64,000 nt of DNA, taken from Paracoccus alkanivorans. Its GTDB lineage: Bacteria > Pseudomonadota > Alphaproteobacteria > Rhodobacterales > Rhodobacteraceae. Location: positions 62,001-126,000 of the forward strand of contig NZ_QOKZ01000005.1 of the NCBI RefSeq assembly GCF_003697785.1. The letters run 5' to 3'. Below are positions 51,951 to 61,965 of the stretch, piece by piece (within the stretch, counting starts at the first letter, position 1; every line of letters begins with the position of its first letter). Both the position numbers and the translations under genes were made by a program. Under the pieces are notes generated by a model that was not told the origin of the DNA, made no database searches, and saw only the letters and a list, made by a program, of their open reading frames with translations.

Positions 51951-52702
51951 TCCGCCGGGTCATCGCCGCCACGTCCCCGGAACCCGGTCGCGACCACGAA
52001 TTTCTCGGATGAATCGCTGCGGCTGGCGGGCGGCTTTACATTGGCGACTTTCTGGAAATTCCGCTTCAGCATCGCCTGCATCTCGTTTTCCGCCCCACCG
52101 GCCAAGACCTTGGCGACAAAAGTTCCGCCCGGTTCAAGGATATCGAAGGCCAGCGCCGCCGCTGCCTCGACCAGCGCGACGATGCGCAGGTGATCCGTGC
52201 CCTTGTGACCTGAAGAGGCCGCCGCCATGTCCGACATCACGACATCGGCGGCTCCGCCGAGCCAGTCCTTGACCTTGTCATCGGCGCCATCCGACAGGAA
52301 GTCCAGCACGTGGATCTCGGCCCCGGCAATCGGATCGACCTCCTGCAGGTCGACACCCAGGACCCGGCCTATCGGCTTGCCGGATTTCTCGCCAAGCGCA
52401 TTCACCCGCTGCACGGCCACCTGGCACCATCCACCCGGCGCACAGCCCAGATCGACCACGCGGGCGCCAGGCACGAGAAAGCGATACTTGTCATCCAGCT
52501 CGAGGATCTTGTAGGCGGCCCGGCCCCGATACCCCTCGCGCCTGGCGCGGGCCACATAGGGATCGTTCAACTGCCGCTCCAGCCACAGCTTGCTGGACAG
52601 CTTGCGCCCCTTGGCGGTCTTGACCCGAACCTTCAGATCGCGCTGTCCGCGCCCGCTGGATTTTCCCGCCCGGCTGCCGCCCGCGCCTTTTGCCGTCATC
52701 AT
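51938..52702 (-). CDS. rlmE: 23S rRNA 2'-O-methyltransferase (U2552), RrmJ/FtsJ type
   Basis: Methylates U2552 in the A-loop of 23S rRNA, aiding late 50S assembly. The 254-residue enzyme has the SAM motif DLGCAPGGW at 84-92, catalytic Lys65 in [20 protein letters not shown] with catalytic Asp, and the C-terminal lysine in FVAKV. An extra basic N-terminus of about 30 residues is common in alphaproteobacteria. ATGA overlap with ppx fixes the start. The C-terminal codons overlap the AraC gene on the other strand. Confidence 0.94.
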   Translation of the reverse strand: MMTAKGAGGSRAGKSSGRGQRDLKVRVKTAKGRKLSSKLWLERQLNDPYVARARREGYRGRAAYKILELDDKYRFLVPGARVVDLGCAPGGWCQVAVQRVNALGEKSGKPIGRVLGVDLQEVDPIAGAEIHVLDFLSDGADDKVKDWLGGAADVVMSDMAAASSGHKGTDHLRIVALVEAAAALAFDILEPGGTFVAKVLAGGAENEMQAMLKRNFQKVANVKPPASRSDSSEKFVVATGFRGRGGDDPADQSG

Positions 52703-53820
52703 GCCACTCCGTTCAGCCCTTCCGGCCTGAGCACCCCATCGCGCACCATCTGGGCATAAAGCAACCCCTCGCGAAGTCCGCGATCCGCAACCGACAACTT
52801 GTTCGTCGGCCAGACCCGCATCAGGGTCTGCAGGATCGCGGCGCCCGACATGATCAGCGCATGCCTTTCCCGCCCGATCCGCGGATCCATGCGGCGGCCA
52901 TCCGGGCCAAGGGCCAGATAGGAATGGATCACCCGGTCGATCTGCTCGGTGCTCATCGTCAGGCCGTCCACCTTGTTGCGGTCATAGCGGCGCAGATTGA
53001 GATGGCTTGCCGCGACCGTGGTGACGGTGCCCGATGTGCCGATGATCTGGAAACCCTCGTCGGGCGAGCCATCCGCATAGGGCGCGAAATCGGCCAGAAG
53101 TTCCTCGAAATACCAGCTCATCAGTGCGAAACGGCCCTGATCGTCCTCGACATCGGCAAACATGTCGCGCAGCGTCGCGACCCCCAATGGCACGCTGATC
53201 CAATCCACTACCCGCGCACCGCCCGGTTGCGGATTGCCGAAACCATCGCTCAAGCGCATGATCGCGCGCGGACGCTCGCGCGGCTCGACATCCTCCAGGT
53301 CGATCCAGACCAGTTCGGTCGATCCCCCACCGATATCCACGACAAGAAGCGTCTCGGTCTTGTGGCTGACCAGCGGCGCACAAGAGATCACCGCCAGCCG
53401 CGCCTCTTCCTCGGCGTCGATGACCTCCAGGGGCAACCCCGTCTCGCGGCGGATATTACGCATGAAATCGCGGCTGTTCCGCGCCCGTCGGCAGGCCTCT
53501 GTCGCGACCAGCCGCATGCTCTTGACGTTGTGCTGCTCCAGCTTGCGGCGGCAGACCTGCAATGCGTGGATGGTGCGCGCCATCGAACTCCGGGACAAGC
53601 GCCCCGAAGCTTCCAGCCCCAATCCAAGCTGCACCGGCTTGGAGAAGCTGTCCACGACCTGAAACTGACTGCCGCGCGGTCGCGCAATCAGCATCCGGCA
53701 CGAATTTGTCCCGAGGTCGAGCGCCGCATAAAGCGCGCCCTCCTCGGTCTGGCGGGTGACGGACGGCTCAACCGTATTTTTCGGGAACGCGCCCCCACCC
53801 GCGGGACGCCTGGGCGCCAT
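52699..53820 (-). CDS. Ppx/GppA family phosphatase
   Basis: Exopolyphosphatase or guanosine pentaphosphate phosphatase of the sugar kinase/Hsp70 fold. The 373-residue protein has [14 protein letters not shown] (phosphate 1 motif), [13 protein letters not shown] (phosphate 2), and EAEEEARL-type catalytic region IDAEEEARL. The short form (no C-terminal HD domain) is typical of alphaproteobacteria. GGAGGG sits 8 bases before MAPRRPAG; an upstream TTG is rejected. Coupled to rlmE by 4 bases. Whether it prefers polyphosphate or pppGpp is unknown. Confidence 0.9.
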   Translation of the reverse strand: MAPRRPAGGGAFPKNTVEPSVTRQTEEGALYAALDLGTNSCRMLIARPRGSQFQVVDSFSKPVQLGLGLEASGRLSRSSMARTIHALQVCRRKLEQHNVKSMRLVATEACRRARNSRDFMRNIRRETGLPLEVIDAEEEARLAVISCAPLVSHKTETLLVVDIGGGSTELVWIDLEDVEPRERPRAIMRLSDGFGNPQPGGARVVDWISVPLGVATLRDMFADVEDDQGRFALMSWYFEELLADFAPYADGSPDEGFQIIGTSGTVTTVAASHLNLRRYDRNKVDGLTMSTEQIDRVIHSYLALGPDGRRMDPRIGRERHALIMSGAAILQTLMRVWPTNKLSVADRGLREGLLYAQMVRDGVLRPEGLNGVA

Positions 53821-54083
53821 AATCACGCCCTCCGATCTCAACTTGGTTTCAAGGTAGCCTGCGGAAAGGGCGCGTTCAAGGGCGCAGCAGGGATTAAAGT
53901 CAGCCAGTCTCCATTCGGCTCGTCAACCGCAGGCCGGTCATATGGATTGATGTGGTTTGCCGGAATTGCATAGGGTTCACACTTTCCTGCCCGCACGGAC
54001 GGACGGCGCAGGTCCCGTGCAACGGATCGGAAACAAGCCGCGCGGGATAGCGGATGCCGGGGCTTTGCCCGTTTGTCCCGTCC

Positions 54084-54968
54084 CTACAGTCCGTTGACCG
54101 GAACCTTCAGCATCGGGCGGCCATCCTTGTCGGTCGGCACCTCGCCCGCCCGCATGTTCACCTGAAGCGAGGGGATGATCAGCCGCGGCATCGCCAGTTG
54201 CGCATCGCGCTCGGTGCGGAAGCGGATGAACTCCTCGCGGCTTCGCCCGCCACCGACATGGATATTATGGGCCTTCTCCTCGGCCACGGTGGTTTCCCAC
54301 CGGATGTCGCGCCCGTTCGGGCCGTAATCGTGGCACATGAACAGCCGCATCTCGTCGGGCAGTGACAGCACCTTCTGGATACTGTCGTAAAGCACCCCCG
54401 CATCCCCGCCGGGGAAATCCGCACGGGCCGAGCCGCCATCGGGCATGAAAAGCGTGTCTCCCACGAAAGCCGCATCGCCCATGACATGGGTCATGCAGGC
54501 GGGCGTATGACCGGGCGTGTGGATGGCAAAACAAGGCATTTCGCCGATCATGTAGCGGTCGCCATCCTCGAACAGGTGGTCGAACTGGCTGCCGTCGCGC
54601 TGAAACTCGGTCCCCTCGTTGAAAATCTTGCCGAAAACCTCCTGCACCACCATGATATTCGCGCCGGTCCCGATCTTGCCGCCCAGGCGGTCCTGTATGT
54701 GGGGCGCGGCCGAGAGGTGATCGGCATGGACATGGGTCTCGATGATCCATTCCAGCCGCAAATCACGGCGGCTGACCTCTTCGATCAGCTTGTCGGCATG
54801 CTCAAAGGTGATCCGCCCGGCCGCATAGTCGATATCCATGACTGAATCGATGATCGCGCATGCATCCGAGGCCGGGTCCTTCACGATATAGCTGATCGTG
54901 TTCGTCGCGGGATCGAAATGACCGCAGACATCCGGCCTGATGGACATCGTCACGGGATAGCCTGTCAT
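54084..54968 (-). CDS. MBL-fold hydrolase, persulfide dioxygenase/Blh-like
   Basis: Metallo-beta-lactamase-fold protein of 294 residues in the ETHE1/Blh group. THVHADH (His79, His81, Asp83, His84), TPGHTPACMTH and the later VGDTLFMPDGG and MCHDYGP metal-binding segments are intact. Family members oxidise glutathione persulfide to sulfite, and Blh proteins in Agrobacterium and Xylella act in sulfide detoxification; the role here is inferred. GGAGGGAAG lies 4 bases before the ATG. It is not next to a BigR-type regulator, unlike many homologues. The 263-base gap to the ppx start holds no gene I can see. Confidence 0.9.
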   Translation of the reverse strand: MTGYPVTMSIRPDVCGHFDPATNTISYIVKDPASDACAIIDSVMDIDYAAGRITFEHADKLIEEVSRRDLRLEWIIETHVHADHLSAAPHIQDRLGGKIGTGANIMVVQEVFGKIFNEGTEFQRDGSQFDHLFEDGDRYMIGEMPCFAIHTPGHTPACMTHVMGDAAFVGDTLFMPDGGSARADFPGGDAGVLYDSIQKVLSLPDEMRLFMCHDYGPNGRDIRWETTVAEEKAHNIHVGGGRSREEFIRFRTERDAQLAMPRLIIPSLQVNMRAGEVPTDKDGRPMLKVPVNGL

Positions 54969-55115
54969 CTTCCCTCCGGGATCTGTGCGGCTGCTTCTCG
55001 GGAACGAATATAACCGTTCCCCGGCCCATATGCATCCCCGGCAAATGCCAAAAGGCCCTGTCCTTTTACCTTATCGGAGCTTGACGCTTCCTGCCCGGCG
55101 CGGCAAGCAATCGGC

Positions 55116-56567
55116 ATGATGGATATTCGCCCGGTCGCTCACCCGCTTGGAAAAGTCGTTGTCGTGCTGGGCGCATCGATGGCCCTTCCCATGGCGGCCG
55201 ACTGGTGGGCGGGAAACCCGCATTGGGCGGTGTTCCTGCAATCCGGCGTCATCACCATCATCGCGGGGCTGCTGATCACGGTCGCATCGCGGGGTGATTA
55301 CCGCTCGCTCAACATTCAGCAGGCATTCCTGATCACCTCGGGAATCTGGGCGGTCCTGCCCGCATTCGGCGCTCTGCCCTTCATGCTGGGCCAACCGAAT
55401 GCAGGCTTTACCGATGCCTATTTCGAGGCGATGTCCGGCATCACCACCACCGGCACAACCGTCTTTCCCGAACTGGACAACCTGCCGCGCGGAACGCATC
55501 TGTGGCGCGCCATCCTGCACTGGATCGGCGGGCTGGGGATCGTTGTCGTCGCCATGGTGTTCCTGCCGGTGATGCGGGTCGGCGGCATGCAGTTCTTCCG
55601 CTCGGAGGGATTCGACACCCTGGGGAAAATCCTGCCCCGCGCCGGAGAGATCGCGGCCGAGATGACCCGTTTCTATGTCCTGCTGACAATCGCGGCCATA
55701 TTGACTTATATCCTGCTGGGGCTAAGCGGATACGACGCGGTCGTCCACGCACTGTCGACCGTGTCCACCGGGGGCTTCTCCAGTTACGACGCAAGCTTCG
55801 GCGCCTTTCTCGGGGCGCCGGAATGGGCGGCCTCCGTTTTCATGATCCTCGCCTCTATTCCCTTCATCCGCATGGTTCAGGTGATGCGTGGGAACTTTCT
55901 GCCGATATGGCAGGACAGCCAGATCCGCGCCTATCTGCGCTGGATTCTCTATACTTGCGCGGTGATAGCCCTTTACCGGTTGCTGGTCATGCAACAGGGC
56001 GACAATCCGGGCGATCTGATCCGCGAAACCGTCTTCAACACCATCTCGACCTTTTCCGGCACCGGCTTCGCCTCGACCGACATGACGGCGTGGGGGCATC
56101 TGCCATTGGCATTGCTGGTCGTCGTCGGATTGATCGGCGGCTGCACCGGATCGACCGGCTGCTCGGTCAAGGTTTTCCGCTATCTCGTATTGTTCCAGGC
56201 CATCCGCGCACAGGTCCGGCGACTGCACTCGCCGCACCGCGTCTATCCCTTGCGCTATGACGGACGCCCTCTAGAGCAGGAGGTGATCGATTCCGTGATG
56301 GCTTTCTTCACGCTGTTCATGCTGTCATTCGGGCTGCTGATCGTCGGGCTGTCGCTGACCGGGCTGCACACGCAAACCGCGCTGACCGCCGCATGGACGG
56401 CCATCGCCAATGTAGGCCCGGCCTGGGGTCCGGAGATCTCGGCGAACGGATCGGTCGTCGATTTCCCGGCCAGCGCGAAATGGCTGATGATCCTCGGGAT
56501 GTTCCTCGGAAGGCTTGAACTGGTTTCGGTGCTGGTGCTGCTGCTGCCGAAATTCTGGCGGTCCTGA
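55116..56567 (+). CDS. trkH: Trk system potassium uptake protein TrkH
   Basis: Potassium channel-like transporter of 483 residues with four MPM repeats. The four selectivity loops are visible: GITTTGTTVFPELD, STVSTGGFSSYD, STFSGTGFASTD and ANVGPAWGP. It works with a TrkA NAD-binding ring encoded elsewhere. Ribosome-binding signal is weak. It faces the peptidoglycan-binding protein gene convergently, and I see no clear terminator in the 97-base gap. Confidence 0.94.
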   Translation: MMDIRPVAHPLGKVVVVLGASMALPMAADWWAGNPHWAVFLQSGVITIIAGLLITVASRGDYRSLNIQQAFLITSGIWAVLPAFGALPFMLGQPNAGFTDAYFEAMSGITTTGTTVFPELDNLPRGTHLWRAILHWIGGLGIVVVAMVFLPVMRVGGMQFFRSEGFDTLGKILPRAGEIAAEMTRFYVLLTIAAILTYILLGLSGYDAVVHALSTVSTGGFSSYDASFGAFLGAPEWAASVFMILASIPFIRMVQVMRGNFLPIWQDSQIRAYLRWILYTCAVIALYRLLVMQQGDNPGDLIRETVFNTISTFSGTGFASTDMTAWGHLPLALLVVVGLIGGCTGSTGCSVKVFRYLVLFQAIRAQVRRLHSPHRVYPLRYDGRPLEQEVIDSVMAFFTLFMLSFGLLIVGLSLTGLHTQTALTAAWTAIANVGPAWGPEISANGSVVDFPASAKWLMILGMFLGRLELVSVLVLLLPKFWRS

Positions 56568-56664
56568 ACGGCGGGCACCTGCCTGTTTGTCAAAACATCC
56601 CCAAGGCCGCCGGAAGGGCGTAGCGTCAGCGGAGATAATCCCGGGGCATTGCAAGACAAAGGCC

Positions 56665-58083
56665 TTAGGGCTGCCCGGTCACGCTCTCCAACTGCGCATC
56701 GTCATGTTCCGGCGTGTTTGCCAGGTCATTCCGCGCGGGAGCATGGCGGGCAAAGCTGTCGCTCATCTCGGCGGCAAGTCGGGTCTGGTTTTCGGTATCT
56801 TTCGCCGGCCAGATCAGCACGAAGCCCTCCGCCCGCCCGTCGCGCACCCAGCCCTCTGCCCGGCCATGGTGATCGGCATTCTTGCCCGTCAGCAGGACAT
56901 GGCCCTTCTCGATCATCCGCTTGGGCTGCGGCACCCAGCCAAGCGCCGTGACCAGCCCGGACAGGTCGAGAAGCTCCTGCTGCCCGCCCGGCTGGCTGAA
57001 CAGGATCAGCGCCGCGCCGGAATCGTTCTTCGGCGCATAGATCGACAACGCCCTTTCGGTGCGGTCGAATTGCAGCTTGTCCATCGGCGCGGTGAGACTC
57101 AGCCCGGTATGCTCGTCCTCCAGCGCCGTCAGCCCCAACTCGTCGCGCCACGCCGCGCGCCGTTCGATCAGCTTGCGCATGGCGGTGCCGGGATCGGGGG
57201 AAAGCCGCTGCCCGGTGATCTCGGCATTGATGGCGGCGCGGGTCTGGGGTCCGGCCTTGCCGTCGATATCGCCCTCGTATAGCCCCGCCCAACGCAGCGC
57301 TTTCTGCACCTCGTCCATCGGCGGCATCTCCTGCGGTTCGCCAGGCGCCGGCAGATCGGGGGCTTCGCCGGGTGTCACCGCCTCGCCCATCTCCGCAGCA
57401 TCCGAGGTAAAGGCGTCACCGGGCATCAGGTCGGCCTGCTTGAAGGCGGCCAGCCATGCAAGGGCGGTGTCCTCCTCCAGCGGGCCGAGCGCCACGCCAT
57501 ACCAGCCACCCGGCAAATGCCACAGACCGGCATCGGGGAAATTCCCGTGCCATTCCGCCAGCGCTTCCTCGGCCTCGGCCTGAGTGCGCAAGGATTGCAG
57601 CCGGATATAGGTGCCCGCTGCCGCGGCGGCAGGCTCTGCAACGGCTTCGGACCCGTCGGCTTGCCCCCCGGCAGTCACCGGATTGACCTGCAGGTTTTCG
57701 GGATCCGTGGCCGCAGCCCCGCCGTCCTGCATCGGTTCGGCATTGTCGGAAGGCGTGGCAGCAACCGGTGTCAGTTCGACATTCCGCCCCGGCTCGGCCA
57801 CGAAACTGTCAACCGGGACCTCTCCGGCGGCCCGCAGCTCGGCCAGCCGGGCCTCGGCCTCTTCCGGCGACAATGGCCCCAGTGCAATGCCGATCCAGCC
57901 GCCGCTCAGCGGAAATGTCACCACATCGTCGAATTTCCGCCGCCAGCCCTCGGCGGCCTCGTTCGCTGCCGCCTCGCCCCGCTTGGCCTCGATCCGTATA
58001 ACCGCATCCTGTGCGAAACCTGCCACCGGCAAACCCGCCGACAGAATCCCTGCCGCCAGAACCATCGTCGTCACGTGCCGCAT
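56665..58083 (-). CDS. Exported peptidoglycan-binding protein with duplicated SPOR-like unit
   Basis: Secreted 472-residue protein: signal peptide (cleavage near AGFA), then two similar blocks of about 68 residues at 28-95 and 158-226, each carrying GGW-x-G-x-ALGPL and a following helix, reminiscent of SPOR repeats; then a PG-binding-1 motif (about 255-285, GLYEGDIDGKAGPQTRAAI) and a C-terminal domain of unknown type (about 320-440). AAAGGAGG six bases before the ATG supports the start. It likely attaches to the cell wall; enzymatic activity is not evident. Alone and convergent with trkH. Confidence 0.78.
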   Translation of the reverse strand: MRHVTTMVLAAGILSAGLPVAGFAQDAVIRIEAKRGEAAANEAAEGWRRKFDDVVTFPLSGGWIGIALGPLSPEEAEARLAELRAAGEVPVDSFVAEPGRNVELTPVAATPSDNAEPMQDGGAAATDPENLQVNPVTAGGQADGSEAVAEPAAAAAGTYIRLQSLRTQAEAEEALAEWHGNFPDAGLWHLPGGWYGVALGPLEEDTALAWLAAFKQADLMPGDAFTSDAAEMGEAVTPGEAPDLPAPGEPQEMPPMDEVQKALRWAGLYEGDIDGKAGPQTRAAINAEITGQRLSPDPGTAMRKLIERRAAWRDELGLTALEDEHTGLSLTAPMDKLQFDRTERALSIYAPKNDSGAALILFSQPGGQQELLDLSGLVTALGWVPQPKRMIEKGHVLLTGKNADHHGRAEGWVRDGRAEGFVLIWPAKDTENQTRLAAEMSDSFARHAPARNDLANTPEHDDAQLESVTGQP

Positions 58084-58119
58084 ACCGGCCTCCTTTGCGG
58101 ATCGCTGTCCGACCCTTTA

Positions 58120-58148
58120 TTGACCCTGCCCCAAGCCACGCCTAGAAG
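58120..58148 (+). promoter_or_regulatory. glyQ promoter
   Basis: TTGACC and TAGAAG are 17 bases apart, giving a leader of about 36 bases for the glyQ operon. I see no T-box or riboswitch fold in the short leader. Confidence 0.6.
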
Positions 58149-58190
58149 GCGCGGGACGCTTTGCACGATCTATGCAAAAAGGACGCCCCG

Positions 58191-59114
58191 ATGACCAGCC
58201 CCAACCGCCCCCGCAGCTTTCAGGAGGTCATTCTCCGCCTGCAGAATTACTGGGCCGGACAGGGCTGCGCGATCCTGCAGCCCTATGACATGGAGGTGGG
58301 CGCCGGCACCTTCCATCCCGCAACCACCCTGCGCGCCCTTGGCTCGAAGCCCTGGGCGGCGGCCTATGTCCAGCCCTCGCGCCGCCCGACCGACGGCCGC
58401 TATGGCGAGAACCCGAACCGGCTGCAGCACTATTATCAATATCAGGTGATCATCAAACCCAGCCCCGCAAGTTTGCAGGAGCTTTACTTGGGCAGCCTGC
58501 GCGCCATCGGCCTTGATCCGATGATCCACGATGTCCGCTTCGTCGAGGATGACTGGGAAAGCCCCACGCTCGGCGCATGGGGACTGGGATGGGAGGTCTG
58601 GTGCGATGGTATGGAAGTCAGCCAGTTCACCTATTTCCAGCAGGTCGGCGGGCACGACTGTCGCCCCGTCTCGGGCGAGCTGACCTATGGGCTGGAGCGG
58701 CTGGCGATGTATGTGCTGGGTGTCGAGCATGTGATGGACATGCCCTTCAACGACCCCGACGCCGCCATTCCGCTGAGCTATGGCGATGTCTTCCGCCAGA
58801 CAGAGCAGGAATATTCGCGCTGGAACTTCGATCAGGCCGACACGGACACGCTGTTCCGGCATTTCGAGGATGCCGAGGCCGAATGTGCCCGTATCCTCGG
58901 TGCGGACGAGACAGACAGCGCCGGGCGGCGTATCCCGATGGCGCATCCGGCCTATGACCAATGCATCAAGGCCAGCCATGTCTTCAACCTGCTGGACGCG
59001 CGCGGGGTGATTTCCGTCACCGAGCGGCAGGCCTATATCGGACGGGTTCGCGCACTGGCCAAGGCATGTGCCGACCTGTTCGTGACCACTGATGCCGCGG
59101 GGGCGCAGGCGTGA
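58191..59114 (+). CDS. glyQ: Glycyl-tRNA synthetase alpha subunit
   Basis: Catalytic subunit of the tetrameric bacterial glycyl-tRNA synthetase. The 307-residue protein has the class II motifs [24 protein letters not shown] (start), [16 protein letters not shown] (motif 2-like) and [14 protein letters not shown] (motif 3). Start at MTSPNRPR with AAAAGGACG upstream. Followed, with a 4-base overlap, by a small membrane-anchored protein gene that separates it from glyS. Confidence 0.97.
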   Translation: MTSPNRPRSFQEVILRLQNYWAGQGCAILQPYDMEVGAGTFHPATTLRALGSKPWAAAYVQPSRRPTDGRYGENPNRLQHYYQYQVIIKPSPASLQELYLGSLRAIGLDPMIHDVRFVEDDWESPTLGAWGLGWEVWCDGMEVSQFTYFQQVGGHDCRPVSGELTYGLERLAMYVLGVEHVMDMPFNDPDAAIPLSYGDVFRQTEQEYSRWNFDQADTDTLFRHFEDAEAECARILGADETDSAGRRIPMAHPAYDQCIKASHVFNLLDARGVISVTERQAYIGRVRALAKACADLFVTTDAAGAQA

Positions 59115-59584
59115 ACGGCAAGATCGTCGGCCTTGTCCTGATCCTGTCCGCCGCCGTCGCGGGGGGCGGGATCTGGTATGCGCAGGAATATGGTTTCTAC
59201 GACGAGATCGCGCCGGGCAGCCCGGCAGCCGCCGTGCAGATCCAGACCGATGCGGGGGCACGGGACCTTCAGATGGCCGATTTCAAGGGTATCGACGCCG
59301 ACAGCTCGCCGATCCGCTGGCGCGCCTGTTTCCGCATCGAGGGTGATTTCCCCGACGCCATCCCCTTCGAAGGCGCCACCCCGTTGATTGGCCCGCGCTG
59401 GTTCGATTGCTTCGATGCCGAACAGATCGGCGCGGATCTCGAGTCCGGCGCCGCCCGTGCCGTCCTGAGCCAATCCGAGATCCACCCGGATGTGGACCGC
59501 GTGCTGGCGATCTATCCCGATGGCCGCGCCTATGGCTGGCACCAATATAACGACAAGACCCCGGAACGCGGAGTGATGGACTGA
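59111..59584 (+). CDS. Small membrane-anchored protein of unknown function (DUF6446-like)
   Basis: 157-residue protein with one N-terminal membrane segment ([22 protein letters not shown]) and a soluble part facing the periplasm with two conserved cysteines and [19 protein letters not shown] and [10 protein letters not shown]. It matches my recollection of a Rhodobacterales family listed as DUF6446, but I could not check. Starts with GTG overlapping glyQ by 4 bases and overlaps the glyS start by one base, so it is made with glycyl-tRNA synthetase. Function unknown. Confidence 0.75.
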   Translation: MNGKIVGLVLILSAAVAGGGIWYAQEYGFYDEIAPGSPAAAVQIQTDAGARDLQMADFKGIDADSSPIRWRACFRIEGDFPDAIPFEGATPLIGPRWFDCFDAEQIGADLESGAARAVLSQSEIHPDVDRVLAIYPDGRAYGWHQYNDKTPERGVMD

Positions 59585-61851
59585 TGCCCGACCTTCTCAT
59601 CGAGCTTTTCTCGGAGGAAATCCCCGCCCGGATGCAATCCCGCGCCCGTGCGGACCTGAAACGCCTGATCACCGACGGGCTGGTCGAGGGCGGTCTGACC
59701 TATGCCTCGGCGGGCACGTTCAGCACCCCGCGCCGGTTGGTGCTGGCCATCGAGGGCCTGACCGCCCACAGCCCCACCACCCGCGAAGAGCGTAAGGGTC
59801 CTCGCGTGGACGCACCTGAAAAGGCGTTGGAAGGGTTCCTGCGCAGCGCGGGCCTGACCCGTGATCAACTGGAAAAGCGCGACGACAAGAAAGGGCAGGT
59901 CTGGTTCGCCACCATCGAGAAACCGGGCCGCCCCGCAGCCGAGATCGTGGCCGAGGTGCTGGAATCCGCGATCCGCAACTTTCCATGGCCGAAATCCATG
60001 CGTTGGGGGGACGGGCCGCTGCGTTGGGTGCGTCCGCTGCATTCGATCCTGTGCATCCTGACCGATGAAACCGGCGCATCCGTGGTGCCGCTGACCGTCG
60101 AGGGCATCACGGCGGGCGACACGGCACGCGGCCACCGCTTCATGTCGCCCGAGCCCTTCGCGGTTTCGGGCTACGAGGATTATGCCGCGAAACTGCGCCG
60201 CGCCCGGGTCATGCTGGACCAGGACGAACGCGAAGCCGCGATCCGGCAGGAGGCCGACAGCCTCGCCTTCGCGCGTGGCTGGGAGATCGTGCCGGATGAC
60301 GGGCTGATGTCCGAGGTTGCCGGGCTGGTCGAATGGCCGGTGCCGCTGATGGGGGTGATCGAGGAGCGTTTCCTCGACCTGCCGCCCGAGGTGCTGCAGA
60401 CCTCGATGAAGGAACACCAGAAATTCTTCTCGGCTCGCAATCCAAAAACCGGACGGATCGAGGGTTTCGTCACCGTCGCCAATATCGAGACCGCCGATGA
60501 CGGTGCGACGATCCTTGCCGGGAACCAGCGCGTGCTGGCAGCCCGCCTGTCGGATGCCGCCTTCTTCTGGGAAAACGACCTGCGCGACGCGAAAGCGGGC
60601 ATGGAGGAATGGGCCGAAGGTCTGAAATCCGTGACCTTCCACGGGCAATTGGGTTCTCAGGCGGACCGCATCACGCGCATCGCGGCACTTGCCCGCAAAA
60701 TCGCGCCGCTGGTCGGGGCAGATCCCGATCAGGCAGAGCAGGCCGCCCAGCTGGCCAAGCTGGATCTGCGCTCTGCTATGGTCGGCGAGTTTCCCGAATT
60801 GCAGGGCATCATGGGCAGGTATTACGCCAAGGCCGCGGGCCATGCCGATGCGGTGGCCGATGCCGCGCGGGATCACTATTCGCCCCTTGGCCCCTCGGAC
60901 GCGGTGCCCTCTGCCCCGGTCTCGGTCGCCGTGGCGCTGGCCGACAAGATCGACATGCTGACCGGGTTCTGGGCCATCGACGAGAAGCCAACCGGTTCGA
61001 AGGATCCCTTCGCGCTGCGGCGGGCGGCGTTGGGGGTGATCCGGCTGGTGCTAGTCAATCATCTTCGATTCAACCTGCTTAATACAATACAACAAGGGAC
61101 TAGATTGGTCCAACAACAGCGCTTCTTGGCTGCGGTGGAGGATACCGGAGCGGACTACGAAAAAGCTGCCGCAGTATTGGGCGTGTCGGCCGATACGCTT
61201 AAAGATAGTAAAAATGCAATTAGAAGAGACTTACTCTCGGCGGAGGAAGAAGAAGTCGAGCGTCAAAAGCTTTATGAAATGATGCCTGCCGTGGAAGCTG
61301 CGGCACAAAAACTTTTCGCTGCAGACGCCGACCTCCTCGCCTTCCTCCATGACCGTCTCAAGGTCCATCTGCGCGATCAGGGTATCCGCCACGACATCAT
61401 CGACGCGGTGCTGGCGCAGCCCGGCAATGACGATCTGGTGCAGGTGGTGAACCGTGCCACCGCGCTGAACGAGATGCTGAAGACCGAGGACGGGCTGAAC
61501 CTGACGCAGGGGCTGAAACGCGCCGGAAACATCCTTGCGCAGGCCGAGGGCAAGGATGGCGTCGAATACAGTTTCGGCGCCGATCCGAAATTCGCCGAAA
61601 CCGGCGAGGAACGCGCCCTGTTCACCGCGCTCGACACGGCGGAACCGGCGATCAGGGGCGCCATGGAGGCAGAGGATTTCCCCGCCGCCATGACCGCCAT
61701 CGCCGGGCTGCGTGCGCCCATCGACGCGTTCTTCGAGGCGGTGCAGGTCAATACCGACAACCAGATCGTCCGGCGTAACCGGCTCAACCTGCTTTCCCGC
61801 ATCCGCGAGGCAGGCCGCCAGATCGCCGATTTCACCCGGATCGAGGGCTGA
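59584..61851 (+). CDS. glyS: Glycyl-tRNA synthetase beta subunit, with unusual internal block
   Basis: tRNA-binding subunit of glycyl-tRNA synthetase. The N-terminus PDLLIELFSEEIPARM and STPRRLVLAIEGL, HRFMSPEPF, FHGQLGSQADR and the C-terminal FFEAVQVNTDNQIVRRNRLNLL are all typical GlyS. At 755 residues it is about 55-60 longer than usual. The excess lies at residues 490-581, in an HD-like helical region between IRLVL and LLAFLHDRLKV, where codon use changes abruptly to A/T-ending codons (see separate entry). The reading frame stays open throughout, so the enzyme is likely functional. Confidence 0.94.
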   Translation: MPDLLIELFSEEIPARMQSRARADLKRLITDGLVEGGLTYASAGTFSTPRRLVLAIEGLTAHSPTTREERKGPRVDAPEKALEGFLRSAGLTRDQLEKRDDKKGQVWFATIEKPGRPAAEIVAEVLESAIRNFPWPKSMRWGDGPLRWVRPLHSILCILTDETGASVVPLTVEGITAGDTARGHRFMSPEPFAVSGYEDYAAKLRRARVMLDQDEREAAIRQEADSLAFARGWEIVPDDGLMSEVAGLVEWPVPLMGVIEERFLDLPPEVLQTSMKEHQKFFSARNPKTGRIEGFVTVANIETADDGATILAGNQRVLAARLSDAAFFWENDLRDAKAGMEEWAEGLKSVTFHGQLGSQADRITRIAALARKIAPLVGADPDQAEQAAQLAKLDLRSAMVGEFPELQGIMGRYYAKAAGHADAVADAARDHYSPLGPSDAVPSAPVSVAVALADKIDMLTGFWAIDEKPTGSKDPFALRRAALGVIRLVLVNHLRFNLLNTIQQGTRLVQQQRFLAAVEDTGADYEKAAAVLGVSADTLKDSKNAIRRDLLSAEEEEVERQKLYEMMPAVEAAAQKLFAADADLLAFLHDRLKVHLRDQGIRHDIIDAVLAQPGNDDLVQVVNRATALNEMLKTEDGLNLTQGLKRAGNILAQAEGKDGVEYSFGADPKFAETGEERALFTALDTAEPAIRGAMEAEDFPAAMTAIAGLRAPIDAFFEAVQVNTDNQIVRRNRLNLLSRIREAGRQIADFTRIEG
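61051..61326 (+). other. In-frame atypical A/T-rich codon block inside glyS
   Basis: About 92 codons in which, by my count, some 52 end in A or T, against about 3 of the 37 codons just upstream. Codons nearly absent from neighbouring genes cluster here: three AGA, plus CTA, TTA, ATA, ACA, AAT and many CAA and AAA. The encoded peptide is Gln- and Glu-rich and helical, with AAVLGVSADTLKD resembling a helix-turn-helix. E. coli GlyS has only about 40 residues in the equivalent interval. No direct repeat, intein motif or transposon remnant is visible at its edges. Confidence 0.75.
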
Positions 61852-61965
61852 GCGCCTCCGCGCCATGCCCTTGCCCGCATGATTGAAGGTTCCAAGCCCG
61901 CCGGCCTCTTTTCTTGCCGCTCGGGTTGCGCTAAACCATTGCCATCCCTCACAGGAGCCTTGTCC

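Noticed and set aside
61051..61326. Frameshift, sequencing error or intein in glyS
   Set aside because: The frame is open across the block, typical GlyS sequence resumes in the same frame, and there are no intein splice residues or endonuclease motifs.
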